The notes under the pieces were generated by a model. It saw only the letters and a list, made by a program, of their open reading frames with translations. It was not told where the DNA came from and did not search any database. From the NCBI RefSeq assembly GCF_900107685.1, contig NZ_FNRQ01000006.1, positions 124,001 to 188,000 on the forward strand: a stretch of DNA of 64,000 bases, in the 5' to 3' direction. Below, one piece after another: positions 52,670 through 60,751 of this stretch (position 1 is its first letter; every line of letters begins with the position of its first letter). The position numbers and the translations under genes are program-made. This DNA is from Paraburkholderia sartisoli (lineage in GTDB: Bacteria; Pseudomonadota; Gammaproteobacteria; Burkholderiales; Burkholderiaceae).

Positions 52670-54316
52670 ATGGCCACTCCAGCTAACGTCTCACCGCCAC
52701 GCAGCGCCGTGCTTGACTCCGCGCACGTCGGCGACATCAGGGGTGCGTTGGGCACCATCGCCCACCACGACACCGCGCCGCGCACCAGCTGGTGGGCGCG
52801 CTTTCGCACGCTGCTGGCCATTCTTGGCCCCGGCCTCATCGTGATGGTCGGCGACAACGACGCCGGCGCCTTTGGCACCTACACCCAGGCCGGGCAGAAT
52901 TATGGGACCACGTTGCTGTGGACCATGCTGCTGCTGGTGCCCGTCCTCTTCGTCAACCAGGAAATGGTGCTGCGACTGGGCGCCGTCACCGGTGTCGGCC
53001 ACGCGCGCCTCATCTTCGAACGCTTCGGCAAATTCTGGGGGGCCTTCAGCGTCGTCGATCTGTTTGTCCTCAATGCGCTGACGATCGTGACCGAGTTCAT
53101 CGGCATCACGTTCGTGCTCGACTTCTTCGGCATCTCGAAGATTCTGGGGGTCTGTATTGCCGCGGCGCTGACCATGGCCGCCGTCAGCACAGGCAACTTC
53201 CGGCGCTTCGAACGCTTCGCCGTGGTGCTGTGCCTGCTGAGCCTGTTGCTGGTGCCGGTGCTGGTGTCGATTCACCCGCCGGTTGGCCAGATGACGCGCG
53301 ATTTCTTCATTCCGAACTGGCCCGCCCACTCGAAACTGAGCGATGTGATGCTGCTGGTCATCGGTATCGTCGGCACCACCGTTGCACCGTGGCAACTATT
53401 TTTCCAGCAAAGCTACATTGTCGACAAGCGCATCACGCCGCGCTTCATGACGTATGAAAAAACCGACCTGTGGATTGGCATTCTGTTCGTGCTGATTGGC
53501 GCAGTGGCGATGATTTCGTTCTGCGCTGCGATGTACGCCGGCAAACCCGAGTTCGGGAATTTCACAGACGCGGGCGGTGTCATCGCTGGTCTGGAGAAAT
53601 ATGCGGGCCGCACGTCCGCGGTGCTGTTCGCCGTTGCGCTGCTCGACGCCTGCATCATCGGTGCCGCTGCGGTTTCGCTGTCGACCGCGTATGCCATCGG
53701 CGACGTGTTCAAGATCCGTCATTCGCTGCATCGCGGCGTGACGGACGCGAAGGGTTTCTATCTTGTGTATTTCGGCATCGTCGCCGCCGCTGCGGCTCTG
53801 GTGCTGATTCCCGGTAGCCCGCTTGGACTCCTGACCGAAGCGGTGCAGACGCTCGCAGGCGTGTTGCTTCCGAGCGCCACCGTGTTCCTGCTGCTGCTGT
53901 GCAACGATCGCGCGGTGCTCGGCCCGTGGGTCAACTCGAAGAAGCTGAACCTGTTCACGGGCGCTGTTGTCTGGGTTCTGGTGATGCTGTCCATCATCCT
54001 GACCGCCTCGGTCGTCTACCCGGACATCACGGGCGAAACGATTCTGGAAACGCTCGCTGGCGGGACACTGCTTGCCATCTTCGGCTACGCCGCCACGGTC
54101 GGCATTCGCAGGCTTCGTCGCGAAACGGCGGACGGCGCGGTACAGACGTATCCGCAAGGCGCGCGCGACACGTGGCGCATGCCGCCGCTGGATGAACTGC
54201 CACCTCCGAACCTCACGCTGAGCAAGCGTGTCTGGATGGGCGTGCTGCGCGGCTATCTGGTGCTGGCCGTCGGCCTGGTTGTCGTGAAGGTCGTGCAGAT
54301 GACGCTCCTGAAATAA
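52670..54316 (+). CDS. Divergent Nramp-family divalent cation transporter
   Basis: A 548-residue membrane protein with 11-12 hydrophobic segments and the Nramp fold pattern (GPGLIVMVGDNDAGAFGTYT in TM1). The two canonical metal-binding motifs are altered: DPGN in TM1 reads GDNDAG (61-66), and MPHN in TM6 reads APWQ (239-242). Loss of the TM6 methionine and His suggests the ion is not the usual Mn2+/Fe2+; Nramp-related Mg2+ or Al3+ transporters also lack the methionine. The N-terminal 40 residues and the C-terminal tail are hydrophilic and longer than in MntH. GGGGAAG lies before ATG 52670. Substrate is unproven. Confidence 0.82.
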   Translation: MATPANVSPPRSAVLDSAHVGDIRGALGTIAHHDTAPRTSWWARFRTLLAILGPGLIVMVGDNDAGAFGTYTQAGQNYGTTLLWTMLLLVPVLFVNQEMVLRLGAVTGVGHARLIFERFGKFWGAFSVVDLFVLNALTIVTEFIGITFVLDFFGISKILGVCIAAALTMAAVSTGNFRRFERFAVVLCLLSLLLVPVLVSIHPPVGQMTRDFFIPNWPAHSKLSDVMLLVIGIVGTTVAPWQLFFQQSYIVDKRITPRFMTYEKTDLWIGILFVLIGAVAMISFCAAMYAGKPEFGNFTDAGGVIAGLEKYAGRTSAVLFAVALLDACIIGAAAVSLSTAYAIGDVFKIRHSLHRGVTDAKGFYLVYFGIVAAAAALVLIPGSPLGLLTEAVQTLAGVLLPSATVFLLLLCNDRAVLGPWVNSKKLNLFTGAVVWVLVMLSIILTASVVYPDITGETILETLAGGTLLAIFGYAATVGIRRLRRETADGAVQTYPQGARDTWRMPPLDELPPPNLTLSKRVWMGVLRGYLVLAVGLVVVKVVQMTLLK

Positions 54317-54370
54317 AACAGACACCTGCGCCGTCCGCACTTTCTGTCCATCCGCCCAGGCGCCGTGCCT

Positions 54371-54396
54371 GCTTGCCCGCCACCCGGCGGGCAAGC
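54371..54396 (+). terminator. 11-bp perfect stem-loop after the Nramp-type gene
   Basis: GCTTGCCCGCC and GGCGGGCAAGC pair around ACCC, 55 nt after the stop. It has no T-tract. It is the only notable structure in the 319-bp gap before the acylphosphatase gene. Confidence 0.55.
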
Positions 54397-54635
54397 CATG
54401 AAGCGCGAAAGGCCGACGTCATGAGCCGGATTCGAACGCTCCCTGCACGCTCAGTGCATCAGCGTATACGTGGCGAAGAAGGCGCCTGAAATCTGGCAAC
54501 AGTCGCGCAATTCGGGCGAAAACGATATCTCGTTTTCCGGACAATGACGGCTCTGCTATTCGTTTTGAGGCTGGTACAGTCGAGCCGCTTCATTCAAGCG
54601 CCTTCGCAGATGCATCAACATGATGGAGTACGCGC

Positions 54636-54944
54636 ATGGAATCCGGCGAAAACGACGAACCGCTCGAAACCCGGCTGGTACGGGTGCGTGGCCAGGTACA
54701 GGGTATCGGCTATCGGGAGGCGTGCGTGCGCCGCGCCAGCGCACTGGGTGTAACCGGCTGGGTTCGCAACCGGATGGATGGTTCGGTAGAGGCAATGCTG
54801 CAGGGCTCTCCGGAGCAGTTGGCGACCCTGTGCGCCTGGCTCAGCGAGGGTATGCCCGCAGCGCTTGTCGACGCATTCGAGGTGACTGAGGTACAGCCGC
54901 CGTTTGCTCGCTTTGACACCTTTGAGCGTCTGGCCACCCAGTGA
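54636..54944 (+). CDS. Acylphosphatase
   Basis: A 102-residue acylphosphatase fold. The phosphate loop VRGQVQGIGYREAC provides catalytic Arg27, and GVTGWVRNRMDGSVEAML provides the catalytic Asn45. It hydrolyses acyl-phosphates such as carbamoyl or acetyl phosphate. About 12 extra N-terminal acidic residues precede the domain. It lies alone, convergent with the LysR gene 31 bp away. Confidence 0.9.
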   Translation: MESGENDEPLETRLVRVRGQVQGIGYREACVRRASALGVTGWVRNRMDGSVEAMLQGSPEQLATLCAWLSEGMPAALVDAFEVTEVQPPFARFDTFERLATQ

Positions 54945-54975
54945 GCGGCGGCAGGCAGCGACAGTCGAAGGACGA

Positions 54976-55899
54976 TCAGGCGTGTGCCGCCGCCAGCGCG
55001 GCCGTCACGTGTTCGCGGAGGAACGCGATCCACGTCCTGATCTTCGCGTCGAGATATTCACGCGACGCGTACACCGCGTAAATCGTCATTTCCTGCAGCT
55101 TGCACTCGGGCAGCACGTGCACCAGCTCGCCGCTGCGCAGCAGCGGCAGCGCGGAGAGCATCGGCAGCGCGCCGATTCCCATGCCGCGAGCAAGCGCGCC
55201 CGCAAGCGCATCCGGCGAATTCACGCGCAGCTTGCCTGGCGGCAGATCGATTTCCTCGACGCCACCGGGCGTCTCGAACTTCCAGTGGTCGACTGGAAAA
55301 TACGGTGTGACGAATTGCAGGCAGGCATGCTCGAGCAACGCCGCGACGGTAGCGGGCGTGCCATGCCGTTCGATGTACCGCGGCGACGCGCACAGCACGC
55401 CCGGCATCGTGCAAATGCGCGCGGACACCAGCGCCGAATCCTGCAGATGCGCGGTCGTGATCTGAAACGACACGTCATACCCTTCGTCGAGCAGATCGGG
55501 AATCCGTTGCGACAGGGTCAGCTCCCCGCGCACCCGTGGATTCGCCTCGAGATATTCCGCGAGCGCGGGGATCACGTAGATATGGCCGAAGCTAAGCGGT
55601 GCGTGAATACGCAGCACGCCCGATGGCGTGTCTTTCGCGTCGCCGGCTTCGGCTTCGGCTTCGGAGTGTTCGATCAGGCCGAGAATTTCCTTGCAGCGGA
55701 TCAGATAGCGATTGCCCGCATCGGTCAGCGCAACGCGACGCGTCGTGCGATTGAGCAGACGCGTGCGCAGGTGAACCTCGAGTTCGGAAATGGCGCGGGA
55801 GGCCTGCGCGGTCGTCACCTCAAGTTGCTGCGCTGCAACCGTGAAGCTGGCGATCTCCGCCACCCGCACGAAGATCTTCATGTTCCGCAGTATGTCCAT
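54976..55899 (-). CDS. LysR-family transcriptional regulator
   Basis: A 307-residue LTTR. The helix-turn-helix (about 5-65) reads FVRVAEIASFTVAAQQLEVT and RLLNRTTRRVALTDAGNRYL. The periplasmic-binding-like effector domain (about 90-295) has SGVLRIHAPLSFGHIYVIPA, which places it in the large group of Burkholderia regulators that self-control and regulate a neighbour. Its divergent side faces no gene directly: ogt is on the same strand upstream. The target is unknown. Confidence 0.85.
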   Translation of the reverse strand: MDILRNMKIFVRVAEIASFTVAAQQLEVTTAQASRAISELEVHLRTRLLNRTTRRVALTDAGNRYLIRCKEILGLIEHSEAEAEAGDAKDTPSGVLRIHAPLSFGHIYVIPALAEYLEANPRVRGELTLSQRIPDLLDEGYDVSFQITTAHLQDSALVSARICTMPGVLCASPRYIERHGTPATVAALLEHACLQFVTPYFPVDHWKFETPGGVEEIDLPPGKLRVNSPDALAGALARGMGIGALPMLSALPLLRSGELVHVLPECKLQEMTIYAVYASREYLDAKIRTWIAFLREHVTAALAAAHA

Positions 55900-55980
55900 C
55901 GCGTCCGGTCCCGGGTTGTTGACGCGAAAATATCATAGGGGCCGTGTTGTACGCCACGTGGCGCACGTCCTCATGCGACG

Positions 55981-56565
55981 TCAAAGACTGCCGTCGAACA
56001 GCGATTGCTGCGTCGTTTGCGCTACGGTCCGGTTGCGCGTCGCGTTTGACCGACGCGACGTTTTCACGGATGTGGATGCTGGCATCTTTGCGGCTTCGAT
56101 CGCCAGCAGCGTTTCCTTCGCCTTCAGTCCGCCCGCGAAGCCGGTGAGATCGCCCGACGCGCCGATCACGCGATGGCACGGCGCGATGATCGAAATGGGG
56201 TTTCTGCCGTTCGCCGCGCCGACGGCGCGAACCGCCTTCGGGTTGCCAATTTGCGTCGCGATGTCCAGATAGCTGCGGGTTTCGCCGAACGGAATCGTCA
56301 ACAGCGCGGCCCAGACCTGCTTCTGGAACGACGTTCCGGCAAAATCCAGTTCGAGATCGAAACCGGTGCGTTCGCCGGCGAAATACTCCTTGAGCTGGCG
56401 CTCCGTTTCATCGAGCACCGGATCGTGTTCGGCCTCGACCATTTCGCCGAGCCGCACACGGTTGGGCCGCTCGTTTTCCCAGAGAACGGCGACCAGGCCG
56501 GCCCCTTTCGCGACGAGTTTGAGTTTGCCGACCGGCGAATCCACTTCCTTGTACGCGTATGACAT
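55981..56565 (-). CDS. ogt: Methylated-DNA--protein-cysteine methyltransferase
   Basis: A 194-residue O6-alkylguanine transferase. The alkyl-accepting Cys130 is in IIAPCHRVIG, the DNA-binding helix region is SYLDIATQIGNPKAVRAVG, and the conserved Glu/Lys end of the domain is LKAKETLLAIE. A Ser/Arg/Thr-rich C-terminal extension of about 30 residues (STSVKTSRRSNATRNRTVAQ) follows the domain and looks disordered. It repairs O6-methylguanine by irreversible alkyl transfer. It is a single gene. Confidence 0.92.
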   Translation of the reverse strand: MSYAYKEVDSPVGKLKLVAKGAGLVAVLWENERPNRVRLGEMVEAEHDPVLDETERQLKEYFAGERTGFDLELDFAGTSFQKQVWAALLTIPFGETRSYLDIATQIGNPKAVRAVGAANGRNPISIIAPCHRVIGASGDLTGFAGGLKAKETLLAIEAAKMPASTSVKTSRRSNATRNRTVAQTTQQSLFDGSL

Positions 56566-56794
56566 TTGACCTCTCCGTGCAATCGTTGATTGAGGTTAGC
56601 TCATCCGTGACGAAAGTGTAGATGACATCGGCGTGCAGGGGGCCACGGGCACTTCGGGTTCAGGCATGTTAGTTTGCCGCCCGGTATCTGGAAGGATCGA
56701 CGTCCCAGGCTTCGCGGAACGCACGCGCGAACCTGCTGTGGTTTGTATCGCCACACTACGCCCAACTGCGTGCGCTTTTCGGTACGACGAGCAT

Positions 56795-56812
56795 CTCCTG
56801 GATATCCTCACC
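56795..56812 (+). repeat. 18-nt motif, copy 8
   Basis: CTCCTGGATATCCTCACC; directly abuts copy 9 in tandem. Confidence 0.65.
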
Positions 56813-56830
56813 ATCCTGGAAACACTCACC
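56813..56830 (+). repeat. 18-nt motif, copy 9 (degenerate)
   Basis: ATCCTGGAAACACTCACC, exactly in tandem with copy 8, first base changed. Confidence 0.55.
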
Positions 56831-56849
56831 TGACGGCATCGCCCCGTAG

Positions 56850-56867
56850 CTCCCGAATTACCTCACC
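56850..56867 (+). repeat. 18-nt motif, copy 10
   Basis: CTCCCGAATTACCTCACC, 37 nt after the start of copy 9. Confidence 0.65.
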
Positions 56868-56878
56868 TCTGCGGGCAT

Positions 56879-56896
56879 CTCCTGGAATTCCTCACC
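56879..56896 (+). repeat. 18-nt motif, copy 11
   Basis: CTCCTGGAATTCCTCACC, 29 nt after the start of copy 10; last of the cluster, just before the 3' end of the next gene. Confidence 0.65.
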
Positions 56897-56916
56897 ATTG
56901 CGACGATGCGATCCTG

Positions 56917-57435
56917 CTAGAACTTCACCTTCAGCTGAAACCCCAACGTGAACGGAAGATTGTCCGACGGGATCGGCGGAATCAGAATGACGTTTGCACC
57001 GACGCGCTTGTATTCGAACATCAGGACCGGCGCGACCACCGGTCCGATTGTGTGATCGCGACCGAGGCCCCAGTTGCCGTAGTTATAGCCCGAGATGATG
57101 CCGCCGATCACGGAGAGTCGCACGAAGCCCCAGTGCGTGAAGTCGGGCGACCAGACGCCGCCGCCGTACCACGAAGGACGCGACAGCGAATTGCGAAAGC
57201 CACCGGCCGTCAACGCCCATTCGTTGTTCAGCCAGCACTCGACGCCGAGGCCAGGATTGAACTCCCGGAAGTGTTCGTTTGGGTCCGGGTTGATGTGATA
57301 CGACCCAACCATCACGTCGGCCCAGACGCCGCCCTTGCACCAGTCGGTTGCGTGCGCCGCGGTCGTCATGCCGAGGCCCGCCGCCGCGGCCACGGCCGCG
57401 CATGCTATTTTGTTTTTCTTGCGCCAGAAACGCAT
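56917..57435 (-). CDS. Exported outer-membrane-barrel-like hypothetical protein
   Basis: A 172-residue protein with a clear Sec signal (RKKNKIACAAVAAAAGLGMT, cleavage after AAHA). The mature part is rich in alternating aromatic/Gly strands (GVWADVMVGSYHINP, ALTAGGFRNS, FVRLSVIGGIISGYNYGNW) and ends LGFQLKVKF with a terminal Phe, as in outer-membrane barrels. The family was not recognised with certainty; small lipid-A-modifying barrels have this size, but their catalytic residues cannot be confirmed. It is a single gene. Confidence 0.65.
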   Translation of the reverse strand: MRFWRKKNKIACAAVAAAAGLGMTTAAHATDWCKGGVWADVMVGSYHINPDPNEHFREFNPGLGVECWLNNEWALTAGGFRNSLSRPSWYGGGVWSPDFTHWGFVRLSVIGGIISGYNYGNWGLGRDHTIGPVVAPVLMFEYKRVGANVILIPPIPSDNLPFTLGFQLKVKF

Positions 57436-57646
57436 GTCCTCTCCGTCGTCGGTCGGATGCCGACGTGATCCATGTTCTTGTCGAGTGGTGGTGTCACCGC
57501 CGTCGCGCACTGTACCTCAACGCGCGCGGCACGAAGGGGTGGATACGCTCGGGAAAGCGGGCACGCGAGCTGCCGCGTACCGCCCAGGGAGAACAATAAC
57601 GGAGAACCGATGGCGAATTGGTGAAAAGCGCGACGCGAGCCCGCGC

Positions 57647-58126
57647 TTACAGGCCCAGATCCGACAGCCCGGGATGATCGTCCGGACGACGGCCGAGCGG
57701 CCAGTGATACAGACGGTCCGCCTCGCGGATCGGCAAGTCGTTGATGCTTGCGTGACGGCGAGCCATCAGGCCGTTCGCATCGAACTCCCAGTTTTCGTTG
57801 CCATATGAGCGAAACCAGTTGTTCGAATCGTCGTGCCATTCGTAGGCAAAACGCACGGCGATCCGGTTGTCGTTGAACGCCCACAATTCCTTGATGAGCC
57901 GGTAATCCAGCTCCTTCGCCCATTTGCGACGCAGCAGGCCGACGATCTCCGCGCGACCCGTGACAAACTCCGAGCGATTGCGCCAGACGCTTTGCGGCGT
58001 GTAGGCAAGCGCCACGCGCTCGGGATCGCGCGTGTTCCAGCCATCCTCTGCTCCGCGTACTTTCTGGATCGCCGTTTCGCGCGTGAAAGGCGGAAAGGGC
58101 GGACGGCTTTCGATCGGTTCGGTCAT
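57647..58126 (-). CDS. DUF1348 / SnoaL-like (NTF2 fold) protein
   Basis: A 159-residue protein of the DUF1348 family. The sequence AIQKVRGAEDGWNTRDPERV, then YTPQSVWRNRSEFVTGR and WAFNDNRIAVRFAYEWHDD, is the usual conserved core of this cone-shaped fold. Its biochemical function is unknown. Its ATG overlaps the stop of the TetR gene as ATGA, so it is translationally coupled to its probable regulator. AGGAGA lies seven bases before the start. Confidence 0.85.
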   Translation of the reverse strand: MTEPIESRPPFPPFTRETAIQKVRGAEDGWNTRDPERVALAYTPQSVWRNRSEFVTGRAEIVGLLRRKWAKELDYRLIKELWAFNDNRIAVRFAYEWHDDSNNWFRSYGNENWEFDANGLMARRHASINDLPIREADRLYHWPLGRRPDDHPGLSDLGL

Positions 58127-58848
58127 GACTTCTCCTGACGTTGGGTGGACACCCGTCGGCCCGACGGGCGAGAGACAGCGAAATCTGCTTCGAGCAACTG
58201 TCCGGCTGCGGTGCGCGCATCGAGCGCGGCGTCGGCGTCGCCACTGACGAGCGCCACGCCGATCGCGCCGTCGATCAGGATCAGCCATTGCCGCGACAGC
58301 CGCGCGGCGCGTGCCGTGCGCCGATCCGGCTGATCGTCCGGCTTGTTCTGCCTGCCCTGCTTTTTCTGTGTGATGACGTCCGGACCGGTCGATGCCACGT
58401 AGTCGTCGCACACTTCGCGCACGAAGCGAAGCAGACGCGCCTTGTGTTCACGCGCGACGACGCGGATCGGATCATCGGCGGCGCCGATTTCTCCGGCCGC
58501 ATTGAGAAACGCACAGCCATGAAAATCATCCGACAAGAACCACTCCCGCAACACGTCGAACATGCCAATGAGCCGTGCGCGAGGCGCCGTGCCGCGCGCG
58601 AGCGTGTTGCCGGTGAACCAGTTCATCCAGCGTTCGTCGCGCCGTTCGAGCGCAGCGGCAACCAGCGCGTCCTTCGAGCCGAAATGCGTGTAAAAGCTTT
58701 TGCGCGCCGTACACGACTGACGCACGATCGCGTCCACGCCGGTCGCGTGGATGCCACCGGCGTAAATCAGCGCCTCGGCGGCGTCGAGCAGCCGCTCGCG
58801 TGCACCGGTTGTCGACGGATTGTCAGAAGAAGCCAGGGAAGTCTCCAT
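58123..58848 (-). CDS. TetR-family regulator, coupled to the DUF1348 gene
   Basis: A 241-residue TetR protein. The helix-turn-helix is ERLLDAAEALIYAGGIHATG then TARKSFYTHFGSKDAL. The C-terminal half has FHGCAFLNAAGEIGAADDPI, typical of the TetR_C group in this position, and a charged insert (QKKQGRQNKPDDQPDRR). It is transcribed with the DUF1348 gene (4-nt overlap) and divergently from the YceI gene. A palindrome directly upstream is a likely autoregulatory operator. Confidence 0.85.
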   Translation of the reverse strand: METSLASSDNPSTTGARERLLDAAEALIYAGGIHATGVDAIVRQSCTARKSFYTHFGSKDALVAAALERRDERWMNWFTGNTLARGTAPRARLIGMFDVLREWFLSDDFHGCAFLNAAGEIGAADDPIRVVAREHKARLLRFVREVCDDYVASTGPDVITQKKQGRQNKPDDQPDRRTARAARLSRQWLILIDGAIGVALVSGDADAALDARTAAGQLLEADFAVSRPSGRRVSTQRQEKS

Positions 58849-58859
58849 GAACGAAAGGT

Positions 58860-58873
58860 AGAACGATCATTCT
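58860..58873. promoter_or_regulatory. Candidate TetR operator
   Basis: AGAACGATCATTCT is a 12-of-14 palindrome 12 bp upstream of the TetR start. A further half-site, AATCGTTC, lies at 58895-58902 toward the divergent YceI gene. One regulator may control both directions. Confidence 0.55.
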
Positions 58874-58967
58874 CCCCTGTCAAGTTCTGGCGACAATCGT
58901 TCATGGAATCTGGATGACGCCGGGCGCTTGCGTTATGGTGATGCTCTTCGAAACACGGATCGACGAC

Positions 58968-59618
58968 ATGCGGACACTCACGCTACGCGCCGCGCTCACG
59001 CGCGCGTTCCTGGTCACGGCGCTTGCGACAGCGGCGGCCTGCACGCCACTTCGGGTGGTGACGCACACGGTCAGCACAACGGAAACGCGTGTGCCGGCCG
59101 GACGCTACACGCTCGATCCGAATCATTGCAGCATCACGTTCGATATCGATCACTTCAAGTATTCGCGCTTTACGATGCGATTCGATCGCAAGACCGCACA
59201 ACTCGACTGGAACTCTGGCGGGCTGGATAAAAGCGCGGTGACGGCGTCGATCGACGCGGCAAGCATCGACACGAATGTGCCGCTTCTCGACAGGATGGTG
59301 AAGGGCGACCAGATGCTGGATGTCGCGCGCTACCCGGAGATACGCTTCGTGAGCACGCGCTTCGAGCGGACCGGCGATTCGCGTGGAACGCTAACCGGCG
59401 ACCTGACGATTCACGGCACCACGCAACCGGTCACGCTCGACGTGACGTTCAACGGCTTCGCACCCGATCCGCTCACGAAGCAGGACACGCTCGGCTTTTC
59501 GGCGGAAGGCCGCTTCAGCCGTTCGAAGTTTGGGCTTTCGACGTGGTATCCGGCTGTGGGCGACGACGTGCATGTGCGCATCCAGGCGGAATTTGTGAAG
59601 CCGCCTGCGGGAGGTTGA
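58968..59618 (+). CDS. YceI-family lipid-binding lipoprotein-like protein
   Basis: A 216-residue exported protein. The N-terminus (LRAALTRAFLVTALATAAAC) is a signal peptide ending in a lipobox-like Cys. The YceI lipocalin-type barrel follows: AGRYTLDPNHCSITFDIDHF, FDRKTAQLDWNSGG, GTLTGDLTIHGTTQPVTLDV and STWYPAVGDDVHVRIQAEF. The family binds isoprenoid lipids and is often induced by stress. ATG 58968 is preferred to an upstream start because it directly precedes the signal peptide. Confidence 0.87.
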   Translation: MRTLTLRAALTRAFLVTALATAAACTPLRVVTHTVSTTETRVPAGRYTLDPNHCSITFDIDHFKYSRFTMRFDRKTAQLDWNSGGLDKSAVTASIDAASIDTNVPLLDRMVKGDQMLDVARYPEIRFVSTRFERTGDSRGTLTGDLTIHGTTQPVTLDVTFNGFAPDPLTKQDTLGFSAEGRFSRSKFGLSTWYPAVGDDVHVRIQAEFVKPPAGG

Positions 59619-59647
59619 ATGCGTCTGATTTTGCTGTTGTCACGCGT

Positions 59648-59679
59648 GCGTTGTGTTGGACCTGTGTCCAGCACAACGC
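59648..59679. terminator. 14-bp bidirectional stem-loop between the yceI-type gene and tdh
   Basis: GCGTTGTGTTGGAC and GTCCAGCACAACGC pair, with one wobble, around CTGT in the 86-bp gap between convergent genes. No T-tract on either side. Confidence 0.6.
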
Positions 59680-59704
59680 GAATCAACGATACGACAGCAA
59701 CGAA

Positions 59705-60736
59705 TCAGGCCGCGGTCCAGTCGAGAATGACCTTGCCGCTTTCACCTGAGAGCATCGTCGCGAAGGCACGCTCGTAATCGTCGACCGGGAAACGGTGCGT
59801 GAGAATCGGCGAAAGATCCAGCCCGCTTTGCAGCATCGCGACCATCTTGTACCAGGTCTCGAACATCTCGCGCCCATAGATACCTTTGATCTCAAGACCC
59901 TTGAAGATGACCTGGGTCCAGTCGATCGCGGTTTGTGCCGGCGGAATGCCGAGGAGCGCAATCTTGCCGCCGTGATTCATCGCGTCGAGCATGCTGGTGA
60001 ACGCGCTCGGCACGCCGGACATCTCGAGCCCGACATCGAAGCCTTCGGTCATGTGGAGGTCTTCCATGACGTCGCGTAACGATTCACGCGAAACGTTGAC
60101 CGCCCGCGTCGCACCCATTTTTCGCGCGAGGTCGAGACGATAATCATTGATGTCGGTAATCACGACGTTGCGCGCGCCGACGTGCTTCGCAATCGCAACC
60201 GCCATGATGCCTATCGGCCCGGCGCCCGTGATCAGAACATCTTCGCCGACCAGATTGAACGAAAGCGCCGTGTGCGTGGCGTTACCGAACGGATCGAAGA
60301 TCGCGGCGAGGTCGTCGGAAATTTCCGGCGGAATCCTGAACGCGTTGAACGCGGGAATCACGAGATACTCGGCGAACGCGCCCTCGCGGTTCACGCCGAC
60401 GCCGACGGTATTGCGGCACAGATGACGGCGCCCCGCGCGGCAGTTGCGACAGAAGCCACACGTAATGTGGCCTTCGCCGGAAACGCGGTCGCCAATCGCG
60501 AAGCCGCGCACTTCCTGACCCATCTCGACGATTTCACCGACGTATTCATGTCCGACGTGCATCGGCACGGGGATCGTCTTTTGCGCCCAGTCGTCCCATT
60601 TCCAGATGTGAATATCGGTGCCGCAGATCGCGGTGCGCGTAATGCGGATCATCACGTCGTTGTGGCCGACTTCGGGCTTTTTCACGCGCGTGAGCGTAAG
60701 CCCGGGTGCGCGTTCGAGTTTTGCAAGTGCTTTCAT
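59705..60736 (-). CDS. tdh: L-threonine 3-dehydrogenase
   Basis: A 343-residue zinc-dependent medium-chain dehydrogenase. Catalytic Zn ligands are Cys38 (TAICGTDIHIW) and His63-Glu64 (VGHEYVGE). The structural Zn cysteines are in CGFCRNCRAGRRHLC. The NAD motif is VLITGAGPIGIMAVAIAKHV. It oxidises threonine to 2-amino-3-ketobutyrate, which the adjacent Kbl cleaves. It lies 15 nt behind kbl in one operon. Length and motifs are standard. Confidence 0.95.
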   Translation of the reverse strand: MKALAKLERAPGLTLTRVKKPEVGHNDVMIRITRTAICGTDIHIWKWDDWAQKTIPVPMHVGHEYVGEIVEMGQEVRGFAIGDRVSGEGHITCGFCRNCRAGRRHLCRNTVGVGVNREGAFAEYLVIPAFNAFRIPPEISDDLAAIFDPFGNATHTALSFNLVGEDVLITGAGPIGIMAVAIAKHVGARNVVITDINDYRLDLARKMGATRAVNVSRESLRDVMEDLHMTEGFDVGLEMSGVPSAFTSMLDAMNHGGKIALLGIPPAQTAIDWTQVIFKGLEIKGIYGREMFETWYKMVAMLQSGLDLSPILTHRFPVDDYERAFATMLSGESGKVILDWTAA

Positions 60737-60751
60737 GTGATGGTCTCCGTT

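Larger units (their letters stand above)
56566..56916. other. 351-bp gap with a four-copy cluster of the 18-nt motif
   Basis: The right half is occupied by copies 8-11 of the motif between 56795 and 56896. The left half shows nothing recognisable. No gene can be supported. Confidence 0.55.

Noticed and set aside
56795..56896. CRISPR array for the clustered 18-nt repeats
   Set aside because: Units are too short and too degenerate, spacing is irregular with one pair in direct tandem, and there are no cas genes.
27111..56896. Chi or KOPS-type polar chromosome motif as explanation of the 18-nt repeat
   Set aside because: Those are shorter and occur freely in coding sequence, whereas these copies are almost exclusively intergenic. 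The orientation bias keeps a replication link open, but the known motifs do not match.
56917..57435. PagP or PagL identity for the small secreted barrel
   Set aside because: Size and signal peptide fit, but I could not identify the catalytic residues of either enzyme.
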